Shown here: piece after piece, positions 50,114 to 59,071 of the stretch | Layout: every line of letters starts with the position of its first letter | How positions within the stretch are numbered: position 1 is the first letter of the stretch | Source: Kitasatospora arboriphila | Lineage (GTDB): Bacteria; Actinomycetota; Actinomycetes; Mycobacteriales; Mycobacteriaceae | NCBI RefSeq assembly: GCF_000717275.1 | Contig: NZ_JNYV01000002.1 | Coordinates: 620,001-684,000, forward strand | Length of the DNA: 64,000 nucleotides | Direction of reading: 5' to 3' | The notes under the pieces: model-generated | Seen by the model: only the letters and a program-made list of their open reading frames with translations | Databases searched by the model: none | What the model was told of the DNA's origin: nothing | Program-made: the position numbers and the translations under genes

Positions 50114-51210
50114 CGGTTCCGCCTTCTGGCCCGGTCCGGGACTACTGCCCGCACTGCCGGATCGCTGGACCGCACGATCCCCGTCGACCACGCTGCCCAC
50201 GATGTTCGGGTCCGCTGACCCCGCTCGACGCCTACGGCCGCGCCGTGGTGTTCCGTCCACCGCCGCAGCAACGGCCCGTGCCTGCCCCGGGAGGCATTGC
50301 CGCACCCCCTCCGCCTGGCCCGCAACCGCGGCCGAACAACATGTACGTCCCGGCGCGCAGCCAGCGTCATCAATCGGTGTCCGGCGGCGCGCCGCGTCAG
50401 ATGTCGCCGACAGCACGGCGGATGGTGCGCTGGGTGGCGGTGCGTCCGCCGGAGGCCCGGCCGCGTCCGCGGGCCCGGGTCGAGCAGCACGAAACACCCA
50501 CGCCTCGCTACCGAAGCGTCCCGCAGTGGGGTCTGCAGGACAGCCCGGAAGCCGAACCCGAGACGCGTGAGCAGAACCTGATCGAACAGGCGACAGCCCG
50601 GCTACCGCAGCTGTTGCTGATCGCAGCGGGCGTCCTCGTCGCGGCGGCGGCCGCCGAGGCGTGGATCTACGCGTTGCTCGTGGTCAACCTGGAAGAACCG
50701 GTCAGCCGCGGTATGCAGGTCGCTGCGGAAGCCGCGGTGTGGATCACCGGCCTGGCATCGGTGGCGATGATGCTCGCGTGCCTGGCCGGCGCCGCCGGAT
50801 GGCTGATCGAGGAGCGCCGGAGGTCATACGGCGATCACGGTCAATACGACCCCCGAAACCGCCGGGAGATCTTCATCGGGTGCTGGGTCCCGGTGATCAA
50901 CGTCTTCCGGCCGGTGGCCTTCATGCGCGAGGTACTCGAACTCCGCGACGACCTGCCGCGCGACCACATCCGTAAGCGATTGTGGTGGCTGTGGGCCGGC
51001 TGGGTACTGGTGAATCTGCTGGTGGTCGGGTGCATCGTGCTGCGGATCTTCGCCGAGTCCCTGCTGTGGCAGTCGAATGCGGTGCTCCTTGTCATCGTGT
51101 CCGACCTGGCCAGCGCCGGGTTCGCGGTTGCGGTGTGGTGGACGATCACGCGGCTGCTCGACCGGGAGGCCGAGACGGCGACCCCCACCCGATGGCTGGT
51201 AGCGGTATGA
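50110..51210 (+). CDS. DUF4328 membrane protein with zinc ribbon
   Basis: A 366-residue protein: an N-terminal four-Cys ribbon (YCPHCRIAG ... RCPRCSGPL), a Pro/Arg-rich linker of about 110 residues, then five to six transmembrane helices of the DUF4328 domain (NRREIFIGCWVPVINVFRPVAFMREVL, RLWWLWAGWVLVNLL, WTITRLLDRE). GTG overlaps the rhodanese stop, and its stop overlaps the phosphodiesterase start (ATGA). Position next to glpQ1 and bfrB parallels Rv3843c, from memory. Function unknown. Confidence 0.85.
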   Translation: MTVPPSGPVRDYCPHCRIAGPHDPRRPRCPRCSGPLTPLDAYGRAVVFRPPPQQRPVPAPGGIAAPPPPGPQPRPNNMYVPARSQRHQSVSGGAPRQMSPTARRMVRWVAVRPPEARPRPRARVEQHETPTPRYRSVPQWGLQDSPEAEPETREQNLIEQATARLPQLLLIAAGVLVAAAAAEAWIYALLVVNLEEPVSRGMQVAAEAAVWITGLASVAMMLACLAGAAGWLIEERRRSYGDHGQYDPRNRREIFIGCWVPVINVFRPVAFMREVLELRDDLPRDHIRKRLWWLWAGWVLVNLLVVGCIVLRIFAESLLWQSNAVLLVIVSDLASAGFAVAVWWTITRLLDREAETATPTRWLVAV

Positions 51211-51992
51211 CCGACACCTATCGGGTGCTGCGCACGGAAACGCCTGCGGTGGTGGCTCACCGGGGGGCGTCGGGTCACAAACCCGAACACACGCTGATGG
51301 CGTACGAGCTCGCCCTCGAGCAGGGCGCCGACGGCCTTGAGTGCGACGTCCGGCTCACCGCGGACCACGAGCTGGTGTGTGTCCACGACCGCACGATCGA
51401 TCGCACGTCCGACGGCAGCGGTGTGGTCAGTGAACTCACCCTCGCCCAGCTCCGGGAGTTCGACTTCGCGAGTTGGCATACGTCCGGTCTCACGTCGAAG
51501 GTCCTCACGCTGCGCGAACTGATGGAGCTGACGCTGGACTGGAAACGTCCGGTGCGCCTGTTCATCGAGACCAAGCACCCCGTTCGATTCGGTGGTCTGG
51601 TGGAACAGCTGCTCCTCGCCGAATTGCAGCGGTTCGGTGTCGCGACGCCGGCGTCGGCAGATCACAGCCGCGCCGTGGTGATCTCGTTCTCCACCGCCGG
51701 TGTGTGGCGCATCCGACGCAACGCGCCGATGCTGCCCACCGTGCTACTCGGCGACACCGCCCGGTTTCTCGGCGGAAGCGCCGCCACCGCCGTGGGGGCC
51801 ACGGCCATCGGACCGTCGATCTTCAGTCTTCGGGAGCATCCCGATGCGGTGGATCGTGCTGCCGCCGCTGGTCGGGCAACGTACTGCTGGACGGTCGACG
51901 AGCGGCGCGACGCGACATACTGTGCCGATCTCGGCGTCGGCTGGATCGCCACCAACTACCCCGACCGGGTGCGGGGCTGGCTCGCTGCGTAA
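51207..51992 (+). CDS. glpQ1: Glycerophosphodiester phosphodiesterase
   Basis: A 261-residue GDPD TIM barrel: VVAHRGASGHKPEHTLMAYELALEQGADGLECDVRLTADHELVCVHDRTIDRTSDGSG holds the catalytic His pair and metal ligands (HRG, E-H/T, E-x-D, HD). It cleaves glycerophosphodiesters to glycerol-3-phosphate and an alcohol. There is no signal peptide, so cytosolic. ATG overlaps the DUF4328 stop. Third gene of a coupled run. Confidence 0.92.
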   Translation: MTDTYRVLRTETPAVVAHRGASGHKPEHTLMAYELALEQGADGLECDVRLTADHELVCVHDRTIDRTSDGSGVVSELTLAQLREFDFASWHTSGLTSKVLTLRELMELTLDWKRPVRLFIETKHPVRFGGLVEQLLLAELQRFGVATPASADHSRAVVISFSTAGVWRIRRNAPMLPTVLLGDTARFLGGSAATAVGATAIGPSIFSLREHPDAVDRAAAAGRATYCWTVDERRDATYCADLGVGWIATNYPDRVRGWLAA

Positions 51993-52003
51993 GTTCTTCT
52001 GAC

Positions 52004-52918
52004 GTGGCTAAGAAGAGCAAACGTGGCAGCGGACCCCGACCCGGAAGCAATCGCGCCGAACGGGTGGCGGCTCGCAAGGAACGGCAGGCCCAGGCAGCGG
52101 CGCCGCTCTTCCGGCCGTTCGCCGGGGTCGCCGCGGAATGCGATCTGGTGGCCCTGAGGGCGTTCGTCGCCTCGGCCACCGCCGAGTTGTCGCTGACCAC
52201 ACCGGGCACCAACCCCGTCCGACTGGTGACGGTCCTGCCCGGTGCCGGACCGGCACTGGTGCGTGAGGAGTCCGGCGCAGCTGTGGGTCTGGTTGCGCTG
52301 CAGACCCAGCCCGAGCACGAAGAGCCCGGCGCCGCATTGGCTGCCGCAATTCGTTGGGCAACCGAAAGCGCTGCGGGAGAAACACTTTCAGAGGTGGACA
52401 TCGCCGAGGCCGGTGCACTCGAGGACGTGCTCGATCCTGCCGCTGCGCTCGACATCACCGTCCACAACGACTTCAACTGGTGGATCGAGGGTCAGGAAAA
52501 CCCCGCCCCTCAGATCACCGCGATGATCGAGCAGGCCAACGCGTCCATCATGCCGACGGCCCGGTTGGCCGGGGATTTCGTCGGGGCGCCGTGGTGGGTC
52601 GACGCCGGTGAGCGTGCACATCTGCGGTGGATACGCCCCGAGCCCGAAGACGACGTGATGGCGGCGTTGGCGCGCGTGCATGCATCGGGTGGGCTGACAC
52701 TCGGCGAGGGATCACGCTTCGCGGGTTCATTCCGTACGCACGGGCTGCTGGTGCCGGTGTTCGACCTGGACCGCGAGCTGCACCCCACCGAGTGGACTGC
52801 GGGCGTGGAGACGTTCAACAATCGGCTCAACGAGGCGCTGGCCTCGGACGCCGAGCTGACCAGCGACGAGCGGCGCTCGCGCGACGGCATCCGAGCCCGA
52901 CAGGTCACCCTGCGCTGA
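52004..52918 (+). CDS. DUF5926 family protein
   Basis: A 304-residue actinobacterial DUF5926 protein with a basic N-terminus (KKSKRGSGPRPGSNRAERVAARKERQ) and an acidic soluble body (HNDFNWWIEGQENPAPQITAMIEQANASIMP, WWVDAGERAHLRWIRPEPEDDVMAAL). Sometimes annotated as SecA-like in error: no ATPase motifs are seen. GTG start 52004, twelve bases after the phosphodiesterase. Ends in a strong terminator. Confidence 0.82.
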   Translation: MAKKSKRGSGPRPGSNRAERVAARKERQAQAAAPLFRPFAGVAAECDLVALRAFVASATAELSLTTPGTNPVRLVTVLPGAGPALVREESGAAVGLVALQTQPEHEEPGAALAAAIRWATESAAGETLSEVDIAEAGALEDVLDPAAALDITVHNDFNWWIEGQENPAPQITAMIEQANASIMPTARLAGDFVGAPWWVDAGERAHLRWIRPEPEDDVMAALARVHASGGLTLGEGSRFAGSFRTHGLLVPVFDLDRELHPTEWTAGVETFNNRLNEALASDAELTSDERRSRDGIRARQVTLR

Positions 52919-52951
52919 GGTGACGGGCAGTTCGCCGATACGGACACGACA

Positions 52952-52991
52952 ACAAAGGGCGCGGCCGGAGAGATCCGGCCGCGCCCTTTGT
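52952..52991. terminator. Strong bidirectional hairpin terminator
   Basis: A perfect 18-bp stem (52952-52969 with 52974-52991) and GAGA loop, placed between the convergent DUF5926 and ferritin genes. Confidence 0.85.
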
Positions 52992-53019
52992 GCGTGTTGA
53001 CGTGCTGTCGAGCGGGCTT

Positions 53020-53559
53020 CTACAGGCTGCCGCCGGCGACACCGGGTGCGGTGGCATCCGTCTTGGCCGCGGTGCCGACCTCTCGGGCGACGAAGTTCTC
53101 GAGGTCGAAGAGATTGCCTTCGCACCGATCGGCGACGGTCTGCAGGGTGCGCATCACCGCGACCTCTTCGATCTGCTCCTTGAGGAACCACTGCATGAAC
53201 TGCTCGCCCAGGTAGTCACCTTCGTCGCGGGCCGTCTTGGCCAGTTCGACGATCTGGTCGGTGACACGCTGCTCTTGCGAGAGCGCCACCTTGATCGGGG
53301 CGCGGTAGTCGGCGAACGAGTTCTCCGGCTGGTCGATGCCCGGGGTGTGTACAACCATGTCGCGGTCGAGGAAGTACTGCACGATCATCATCGCGTGATT
53401 GCGCTCTTCGACGGCCTGTGCGTAGAAGTGCTTGGCCAACTGCGGCAGATCTTCGTTGTCGTAGTAGGCGGCGATGGCGATGTACTGCTGCGACGCAGAG
53501 AATTCTTGACGAATCTGGTCGTGCAGGAGCTCATGGAAGCGGGTTCGAATTGTGCTCAT
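53020..53559 (-). CDS. bfrB: Ferritin (BfrB-like)
   Basis: A 179-residue ferritin very similar to mycobacterial BfrB: HDQIRQEFSASQQYIAIAAYYDNEDLPQLAKHFYAQAVEERNHAMMIVQYFLDRD and GDYLGEQFMQWFLKEQIEEVAVM, giving the ferroxidase ligands Glu (QEFSA), Glu/His (EERNH) and Glu (EEVAV). It has no haem-ligand Met pattern of a bacterioferritin. It oxidises Fe(II) and stores iron in a 24-mer; the C-terminal tail (~15 residues) is the kind used in BfrB for iron release. Upstream DtxR-like sites suggest IdeR control. Confidence 0.95.
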   Translation of the reverse strand: MSTIRTRFHELLHDQIRQEFSASQQYIAIAAYYDNEDLPQLAKHFYAQAVEERNHAMMIVQYFLDRDMVVHTPGIDQPENSFADYRAPIKVALSQEQRVTDQIVELAKTARDEGDYLGEQFMQWFLKEQIEEVAVMRTLQTVADRCEGNLFDLENFVAREVGTAAKTDATAPGVAGGSL

Positions 53560-53564
53560 GACGA

Positions 53565-53655
53565 CCAGGTTAGGACCAGGTGAAAGCCGTTGTCATCCAA
53601 GCTCATCCTTACTAAGGGTGGCATTGCCGAACTTGTCCGAGGGAAGGTTTACCTT
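53565..53655. promoter_or_regulatory. Candidate IdeR boxes upstream of ferritin
   Basis: Three DtxR-like elements: CCAGGTTAGGACCAGGTGA at 53565-53583 (good left half only), the palindrome CCTTACTAAGG at 53607-53617 and AAGGTTTACCTT at 53644-53655. M. tuberculosis bfrB has tandem IdeR sites that activate it, so this spacing is suggestive. Confidence 0.35.
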
Positions 53656-53715
53656 GGCTGACAACAACTTCAGGGCTCCGTGCGTGTGATCGGCGCGGTG
53701 TGAGCTGTCGGCGCC

Positions 53716-54810
53716 TCACACCGCATCGTCGAGCCGGCGACGCGCGATCCGGTCGGCGGCCACACCGGCCGCGATGTTCTCTCGGGCCGCGGTCTGGAGA
53801 ATGAATGTCATTGTGTCGAAGACGGATTCGACGCGCTTGCGTACCTCTTCGCGGGTGCGCCCGCGGAGCTCGCCCTCGACCTGGATGAGCCCACCGGAGT
53901 TGGCCACATAGTCCGGTACCCACACGATTCCGCGGTTGACGAGTGTCCTTTCGGCCTCAGGGGTGAGCAACTGGTTGTTCGCGGCGCCGCAGACGATGGA
54001 TGTGTTCAGCGTCTCACTGGTGGCTATGTCCACCGTGCCGCCTAGCGCACACGGGGCATAGACGTCGAGGCGCTCGGCTCGGACGTCTGCCACCACCCTT
54101 GTGCGGGGGAAGGCGTTCAGCACGCGGTCGAGTGAGGGCTGATAGACGTCGGAGACCAGCACCTCGGCGCCGGCTTCGGTCAGGAGCGACACCAGTTCGA
54201 AGCCCACCTTTCCCGCACCCTCCACGCCCACCGTGCGTCCGGCGAGTTCGCGTTCCCCCCACACCTGCGCTGCCGCTGCACGCATGGCCTGGAACACCCC
54301 AAGGGCGGTGTTGGGCCCGCTGTCACCCGATCCGCCGGCAGCCGTGTTGCGGCCGACGACGTGTGCGGTCGATTCGCCGATGATGTCCAGGTCGTCGCTG
54401 TTGGTGCCCACATCGCCGGCCGTGACATACAGACCGTCGAGTCTTTCGACGAATCGGCCGTAGGCGCGCAACAACTCCGGCGTCTTGATGGTCCGCGGAT
54501 CACCGAGGATGACGGCCTTGCCTCCGCCGAGGTCGAGGCCGGCTGCTGCAGCCTTGTACGTCATCCCGCGGGATAGCCGCAAAACATCTGTGAGCGCGGC
54601 ACTTTCGTCAACGTAGGGATGAAACCGGGTGCCGCCGAGGGCGGGTCCCAGCGAGGTGGAGTGCAGCGCGATGATGGCCTGCAGGCCGCTTGCACTGTCC
54701 TGGCAGAACACCACCTGCTCGTGCGCGGGCTCGTCGATGGGGAAGTCTGAGCGACCGAACACGTGGCTTGTGGCCGACTCTGCGGACAGAGGGGTGACGG
54801 TGACGGACAT
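53716..54810 (-). CDS. Leucine/valine dehydrogenase (Glu/Leu/Phe/Val family)
   Basis: A 364-residue amino-acid dehydrogenase: HSTSLGPALGGTRFHPYVDE, catalytic Lys in GMTYKAAAAGLDLGGGKAVI, Asp in AGDVGTNSDDLDII, NAD-binding VGVEGAGKVGFELVSLL and AANNQLLTPEAERTL. The first two blocks and the length fit leucine or valine dehydrogenase rather than glutamate dehydrogenase. It converts branched-chain amino acids to 2-oxo acids with NAD, feeding the adjacent dehydrogenase complex. ATG 54810 has GGAGG five bases upstream. Confidence 0.88.
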   Translation of the reverse strand: MSVTVTPLSAESATSHVFGRSDFPIDEPAHEQVVFCQDSASGLQAIIALHSTSLGPALGGTRFHPYVDESAALTDVLRLSRGMTYKAAAAGLDLGGGKAVILGDPRTIKTPELLRAYGRFVERLDGLYVTAGDVGTNSDDLDIIGESTAHVVGRNTAAGGSGDSGPNTALGVFQAMRAAAAQVWGERELAGRTVGVEGAGKVGFELVSLLTEAGAEVLVSDVYQPSLDRVLNAFPRTRVVADVRAERLDVYAPCALGGTVDIATSETLNTSIVCGAANNQLLTPEAERTLVNRGIVWVPDYVANSGGLIQVEGELRGRTREEVRKRVESVFDTMTFILQTAARENIAAGVAADRIARRRLDDAV

Positions 54811-54986
54811 GGAAACCTCCGGGTAGGTGGTCGAGGGTTGAGTGTGCAACTAGCTGCACGAATGTTGTCCCGGAGCGACGAAGTGGTCAACAGTGAACCG
54901 GATAATAGCGCAAAGTGCACATTCTGCTGCGTGTGCCCGCTGTCACGTTGCTCAGATTGCGGCCTCTGCGACCACGCGACCTGGCC

Positions 54987-55460
54987 TCACCGTTCGTGCG
55001 CGAGCCGCTCGAGCAGGGGGCGGGTCCGGTAAGGGATTGCGTCGCGCATGGCCACCGACATGGTGGTCCGTTCGACGCCGGGTACCGCCAGGATCAGCCC
55101 GGCCACGCGGTAGAGGTCGTCGGCGTCGAGGGCTGCGACCGCGATGAGAAGGTCTGCGTCCCCGGAGATCCCGATCACCTCGATCACCTCCGGGATGTCG
55201 CTGAGGAGGGCGATGATCGGTTCGAGTCGGTGCTGGTCGACGACCGCGCTGATGTAGGCGCGCAGCGTGTATCCGAGCTCTCTGGTGGAGATCAGTCGGT
55301 CCATCGGCGCCAGAACACGTCGCTCTTCCCATCGGGCCAACCGGGATTGAACGGTGTTCCTGGCCATCTGGAGGGCGGCCGCCAGCTGCACCCCGGTGGC
55401 GCGTGGGGTCTCGCAGAGGGCGAGCAGAAGGCGGGCGTCAGAGCGGTCGAACTTCGTCAT
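54987..55460 (-). CDS. Lrp/AsnC-family regulator
   Basis: A 157-residue Lrp protein: HTH (FDRSDARLLLALCETPRATGVQLAAALQMARNTVQSRLARWEERRVL) and RAM ligand-binding domain (YISAVVDQHRLEPIIALLSDIPEVIEVIGISGDADLLIAVAALDADDLYRVAGLIL). Lies between, and divergent from, the 2-oxoacid dehydrogenase operon and on the same strand as the Leu/Val dehydrogenase, so it is the probable branched-chain amino-acid-responsive regulator of both. ATG 55460; an upstream ATG at 55484 is less likely. Confidence 0.9.
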   Translation of the reverse strand: MTKFDRSDARLLLALCETPRATGVQLAAALQMARNTVQSRLARWEERRVLAPMDRLISTRELGYTLRAYISAVVDQHRLEPIIALLSDIPEVIEVIGISGDADLLIAVAALDADDLYRVAGLILAVPGVERTTMSVAMRDAIPYRTRPLLERLAHER

Positions 55461-55616
55461 GTCGCATAGTGTCGCACGTCTCATCGCCGCGAAGTTGGTC
55501 AAAATGCGCAAGTTCGCCGACAGCTCTTGTGCAGTGTGGCGCTCACTGGTTGCCTGACGTGCACCGAATGAACCGTGGGCGAATGTCCACGTCAGCCCTG
55601 GCGAGTGGAGGCCCCG

Positions 55617-56702
55617 GTGATCGACAACAACGATCTGGTCCAACTGATCAGCCCGACGGGCGAGCGACTCGAGCACCCCGAGTACTCCGCCCTCGTCTCC
55701 GACATCGACGTGGACGCGCTGCTGCGTCTCTACGAGGATCTGGTGGTGGTGCGGCGCATCGACGCCGAGGCAACCGCTCTGCAGCGCCAGGGAGAGCTCG
55801 GCCTGTGGGCGCCGCTGCTCGGCCAGGAGGCGGCGCAGGTCGGCTCGGCGCGGGCGCTCGATCCCCACGACTTCGTCTTCGCCAGTTACCGCGAGCACGC
55901 GGTCGCCTACTGCCGTGACGTGGACCCGGCCCACATGCTCCGGTTCTGGCGAGGATCCACCCATTCGGGCTGGAACCCCTATGAGTACCGGATGACCACA
56001 CCGGCGATCATCGTGGGCGCGCAGGCGTTGCACGCCACGGGATACGCGCTCGGTATGCAGTTCGACGGTGTGGACGGCGCCGCGATCACCTACTTCGGTG
56101 ATGGGGCCACCAGCCAGGGCGACATCTCCGAAGCCTTCGGTTTCGCCGCGAGTTTCCATGCCCCCGTTGTCTTCTTCTGCCAGAACAACCAGTGGGCGAT
56201 CTCCGAGCCGGTCTCGTTGCAGTCGCGTGTGACCATCGCCGAACGTGGCCGGGGTTTCGGGGTCCCGAGTGTGCGGGTCGACGGGAACGACGTACTTGCT
56301 GTCATCGCGGTCACCCGCGCGGCGTTGGCGCGGGCCCGAGAGGGCAGTGGCCCGACACTGATCGAGGCGGTGACCTATCGGATGGGACCGCACACCACAT
56401 CCGACGATCCGACGCGGTATCGACCCGCGGCGCTGGACGACGAATGGCGCGCCAAGGACCCTCTCGACCGAGTGCGGGCGCTGCTCGACGCGGCAGGCGT
56501 CCTCACCGACGATGTCCTCGAACGGATCCGGAACCAATCGGACACAACCGCAGCCGAACTGCGACGCGGCTGCCTGGAGACCGTGGAACCGACGCCGCTG
56601 TCGATGTTCGACGAGGTCTATGCCGAACAACACCCCCTGATCGATGAGGAACGACGCGAGTTCGCCTCGTACCTCCAAGGATTCGAAGGAGACGCCCGAT
56701 GA
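55617..56702 (+). CDS. bkdA: Branched-chain 2-oxoacid dehydrogenase E1 alpha
   Basis: A 361-residue thiamine-diphosphate E1 alpha subunit: TDP motif GDGATSQGDISEAFGFAASFHAPVVFFCQNN, plus YRMGPHTTSDDPTRYR near the phosphorylation-loop region. GTG 55617 has GGAGG five bases upstream. It decarboxylates branched-chain 2-oxo acids with E1 beta. Assignment as branched-chain rather than pyruvate dehydrogenase rests on the Leu/Val dehydrogenase and Lrp neighbours and on the heterodimeric E1. Confidence 0.9.
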   Translation: MIDNNDLVQLISPTGERLEHPEYSALVSDIDVDALLRLYEDLVVVRRIDAEATALQRQGELGLWAPLLGQEAAQVGSARALDPHDFVFASYREHAVAYCRDVDPAHMLRFWRGSTHSGWNPYEYRMTTPAIIVGAQALHATGYALGMQFDGVDGAAITYFGDGATSQGDISEAFGFAASFHAPVVFFCQNNQWAISEPVSLQSRVTIAERGRGFGVPSVRVDGNDVLAVIAVTRAALARAREGSGPTLIEAVTYRMGPHTTSDDPTRYRPAALDDEWRAKDPLDRVRALLDAAGVLTDDVLERIRNQSDTTAAELRRGCLETVEPTPLSMFDEVYAEQHPLIDEERREFASYLQGFEGDAR

Positions 56703-57694
56703 GCGCCCCGGCCATCACCCCCGCGGTCATGCCGATCGGCAAGGCCATCAACTCCGGCCTGCGCAAAGCGATGGAGAAGGACCCGAAGGTTGTGCTCCTC
56801 GGCGAGGACATCGGCAAGCTCGGAGGTGTGTTCCGGGTGACCGATGGTCTGCAGAAGGACTTCGGACCGCAGCGGGTCATCGACACGCCCTTGGCCGAAT
56901 CCGGGATCATCGGCACGGCAGTGGGTCTGGCGATGCGCGGCTACCGGCCTGTGTGTGAGATCCAGTTCGATGGATTCATCTATCCCGCGTTCGACCAGAT
57001 CGTCTCGCAGGTCGCCAAGCTGCACTACCGCACCGGCGGCAACGTGAAGATGCCCATCACGATCCGGGTTCCCTACGGCGGTGGAATCGGCGCGATCGAG
57101 CACCACTCGGAGTCGCCCGAGGGCTACTTCGCCGCGACCGCCGGCTTGCGTGTGGTCACCTGCGGTACCTCCGCGGACGCCCACCAGATGATCCAGCAGG
57201 CAATCGAGTCCGATGACCCGGTGCTGTTCTTCGAACCGAAGCGCCGGTACTGGGAGAAGGGGCCGCTCGCCGAGGCCGGGGATGCCTACCCGCTGCACAA
57301 GGCCCGCGTCGTCGCGCCCGGCTCGGATGTCACCCTGGTGGCCTACGGTCCCCTCGTCACCACCGCGGTGCAGGCGGCGAAGATCGCAGCAGGAGAGGGC
57401 CGTTCGATCGAGGTGATCGACCTACGCTCGATCTCCCCGCTTGATGTCGACACCGTTGCGGACTCGGTTCGCCGCACCGGGCGCCTGGTGATCACCCATG
57501 AGGCCCCGGTCTTCCTGGGTATCGGCGCGGAACTGGCGGCCCGCATCGGCGAGCGCTGCTTCTTCCATCTCGAGGCCCCGATCGCCCGCGTGGGCGGATT
57601 CACCCTGCCGTATCCGCCGGCAAAGCTCGAAGAACACTTCCTTCCCGACGTCGACCGCATCCTCGACGCCGTCGACCGCACGTTCGCCTCGTAG
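56699..57694 (+). CDS. bkdB: Branched-chain 2-oxoacid dehydrogenase E1 beta
   Basis: A 331-residue E1 beta: LGEDIGKLGGVFRVTDGLQKDFGPQRVIDTPLAESGIIGTAVG, VRVPYGGGIGAIEHHSESPEG-type region (catalytic His), and the transketolase C-domain (SIEVIDLRSISPLDVDTVADSVRRTGRLV). Overlaps the E1 alpha stop by four bases (ATGA). Confidence 0.92.
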   Translation: MSAPAITPAVMPIGKAINSGLRKAMEKDPKVVLLGEDIGKLGGVFRVTDGLQKDFGPQRVIDTPLAESGIIGTAVGLAMRGYRPVCEIQFDGFIYPAFDQIVSQVAKLHYRTGGNVKMPITIRVPYGGGIGAIEHHSESPEGYFAATAGLRVVTCGTSADAHQMIQQAIESDDPVLFFEPKRRYWEKGPLAEAGDAYPLHKARVVAPGSDVTLVAYGPLVTTAVQAAKIAAGEGRSIEVIDLRSISPLDVDTVADSVRRTGRLVITHEAPVFLGIGAELAARIGERCFFHLEAPIARVGGFTLPYPPAKLEEHFLPDVDRILDAVDRTFAS

Positions 57695-57704
57695 GAGCCA
57701 GCTC

Positions 57705-59051
57705 ATGTCGACAACCCAGACCTTCTTGCTCCCCGACCTCGGCGAGGGGCTCACCGAGGCCGAACTGCTCACCTGGCTGGTGGCGGTCGGCGACACCGTC
57801 GAACTCAATCAGAACATCGCCGAGGTCGAGACGGCCAAGGCTTCGGTGGAGCTGCCCTCTCCCTATGCGGGAACTGTTGTGGCGCTGTACGCAGACGAGG
57901 GCGCCACCATCGAGGTGGGCCGGCCGTTCATCGACATCGCTGTCGAGGGCGCCTCCACTCAGGATCACACGCCGACTGCCCCGCAGAACCTCGTTTCATC
58001 AAGCCCTGACCCGTCGGACTCGCGTCCCGCGAGCAAGGAACGCACGCCGGTGCTTGTCGGGTACGGCGTCGCCGAGGAGAGCACGGGACGGCGTCGACGG
58101 CGGACAAACGCGGCGACCGTGCCGGCGGTCGATGCTGTTGGGACAGAGCAGGAGCGCCCGCTGGCCGCGCCGCCGGTCCGGTTCGCAGCCAAGCAGAACG
58201 GTGTCGATCTGGCCGATGTGCCCGCCACCGGCGATCGGGGGCAGGTCACCCGCGACGACCTCGAGCAGTACCTGGCTCGGTCGGCTGCCGATCCGGTACC
58301 CGAGCCCGCCGCAGCTCGGGGCGAATCCGCCCGCCCTGACGCGGCGGTGCTGGACGAAGAACGCACCCCGATCAAGGGGGTCCGCAAACACACCGCCGAC
58401 GCCATGGTCCGCAGTGCCTTCACCGCACCGCATGTCACGGAGTTCGTCACCGTGGACGTCACCCCGGCCGTCGATCTGCTTGCACAACTCAAGGAGTCCA
58501 AGCACTTCCGGTCGGTACGCATCACGCCGCTGGCGTTGGTGGCCAAGGCGCTGCTCGTGGCACTGCGGTCCAATCCGTCACTGAACTCTGCGTGGGACGA
58601 GGCGAATCAGGAGATCGTCACCAAGCGCTACGTCAACTTGGGAATCGCAGCTGCGACTCCGCGCGGCCTCATGGTGCCCAACATCAAGAACGCCCACACG
58701 TTGAGCCTGCGTGACCTCGCCGAAGCGCTGACCACGTTGACGACAACGGCGAAAGAAGGGCGCACCGGGCCACAAGACCTGTCCGCCGGCACCATCACGA
58801 TCACCAATGTCGGTGTCTTCGGGGTGGATTCGGGTACCCCGATCCTCAACCCCGGCGAGGCGGCGATCCTGTGCTTTGGTGCAATCCGCCGACAGCCGTG
58901 GGAACACCGAGGTGAGATCGCCCTGCGATCGGTGACCACGCTCAGTCTCTCGTTCGACCACCGGCTGGTCGACGGCGAGCAGGGATCTCGTTTTCTCGCA
59001 ACCATTGCCGACATCCTGTCCGATCCCGTCACCCTGATCGCGCTGAGCTGA
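57705..59051 (+). CDS. bkdC: 2-oxoacid dehydrogenase E2 acyltransferase
   Basis: A 448-residue E2: one lipoyl domain (residues ~5-80, lipoyl Lys in VETAKASVE), a linker with an E3/E1-binding domain (PPVRFAAKQNGVDLADVPATGDRGQVTRDDLEQYL, ~155-190) and the catalytic core ending SFDHRLVDGEQGSRF with His-x-x-x-Asp-Gly. It transfers the acyl group to CoA. Starts ten bases after E1 beta. Confidence 0.93.
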   Translation: MSTTQTFLLPDLGEGLTEAELLTWLVAVGDTVELNQNIAEVETAKASVELPSPYAGTVVALYADEGATIEVGRPFIDIAVEGASTQDHTPTAPQNLVSSSPDPSDSRPASKERTPVLVGYGVAEESTGRRRRRTNAATVPAVDAVGTEQERPLAAPPVRFAAKQNGVDLADVPATGDRGQVTRDDLEQYLARSAADPVPEPAAARGESARPDAAVLDEERTPIKGVRKHTADAMVRSAFTAPHVTEFVTVDVTPAVDLLAQLKESKHFRSVRITPLALVAKALLVALRSNPSLNSAWDEANQEIVTKRYVNLGIAAATPRGLMVPNIKNAHTLSLRDLAEALTTLTTTAKEGRTGPQDLSAGTITITNVGVFGVDSGTPILNPGEAAILCFGAIRRQPWEHRGEIALRSVTTLSLSFDHRLVDGEQGSRFLATIADILSDPVTLIALS

Positions 59052-59071
59052 GCGCACCCGGAGGAAAAGCC

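Noticed and set aside
52004..52918. SecA-type preprotein translocase
   Set aside because: Relatives sometimes carry this label, but no nucleotide-binding motifs or helicase domains are present; DUF5926 fits.
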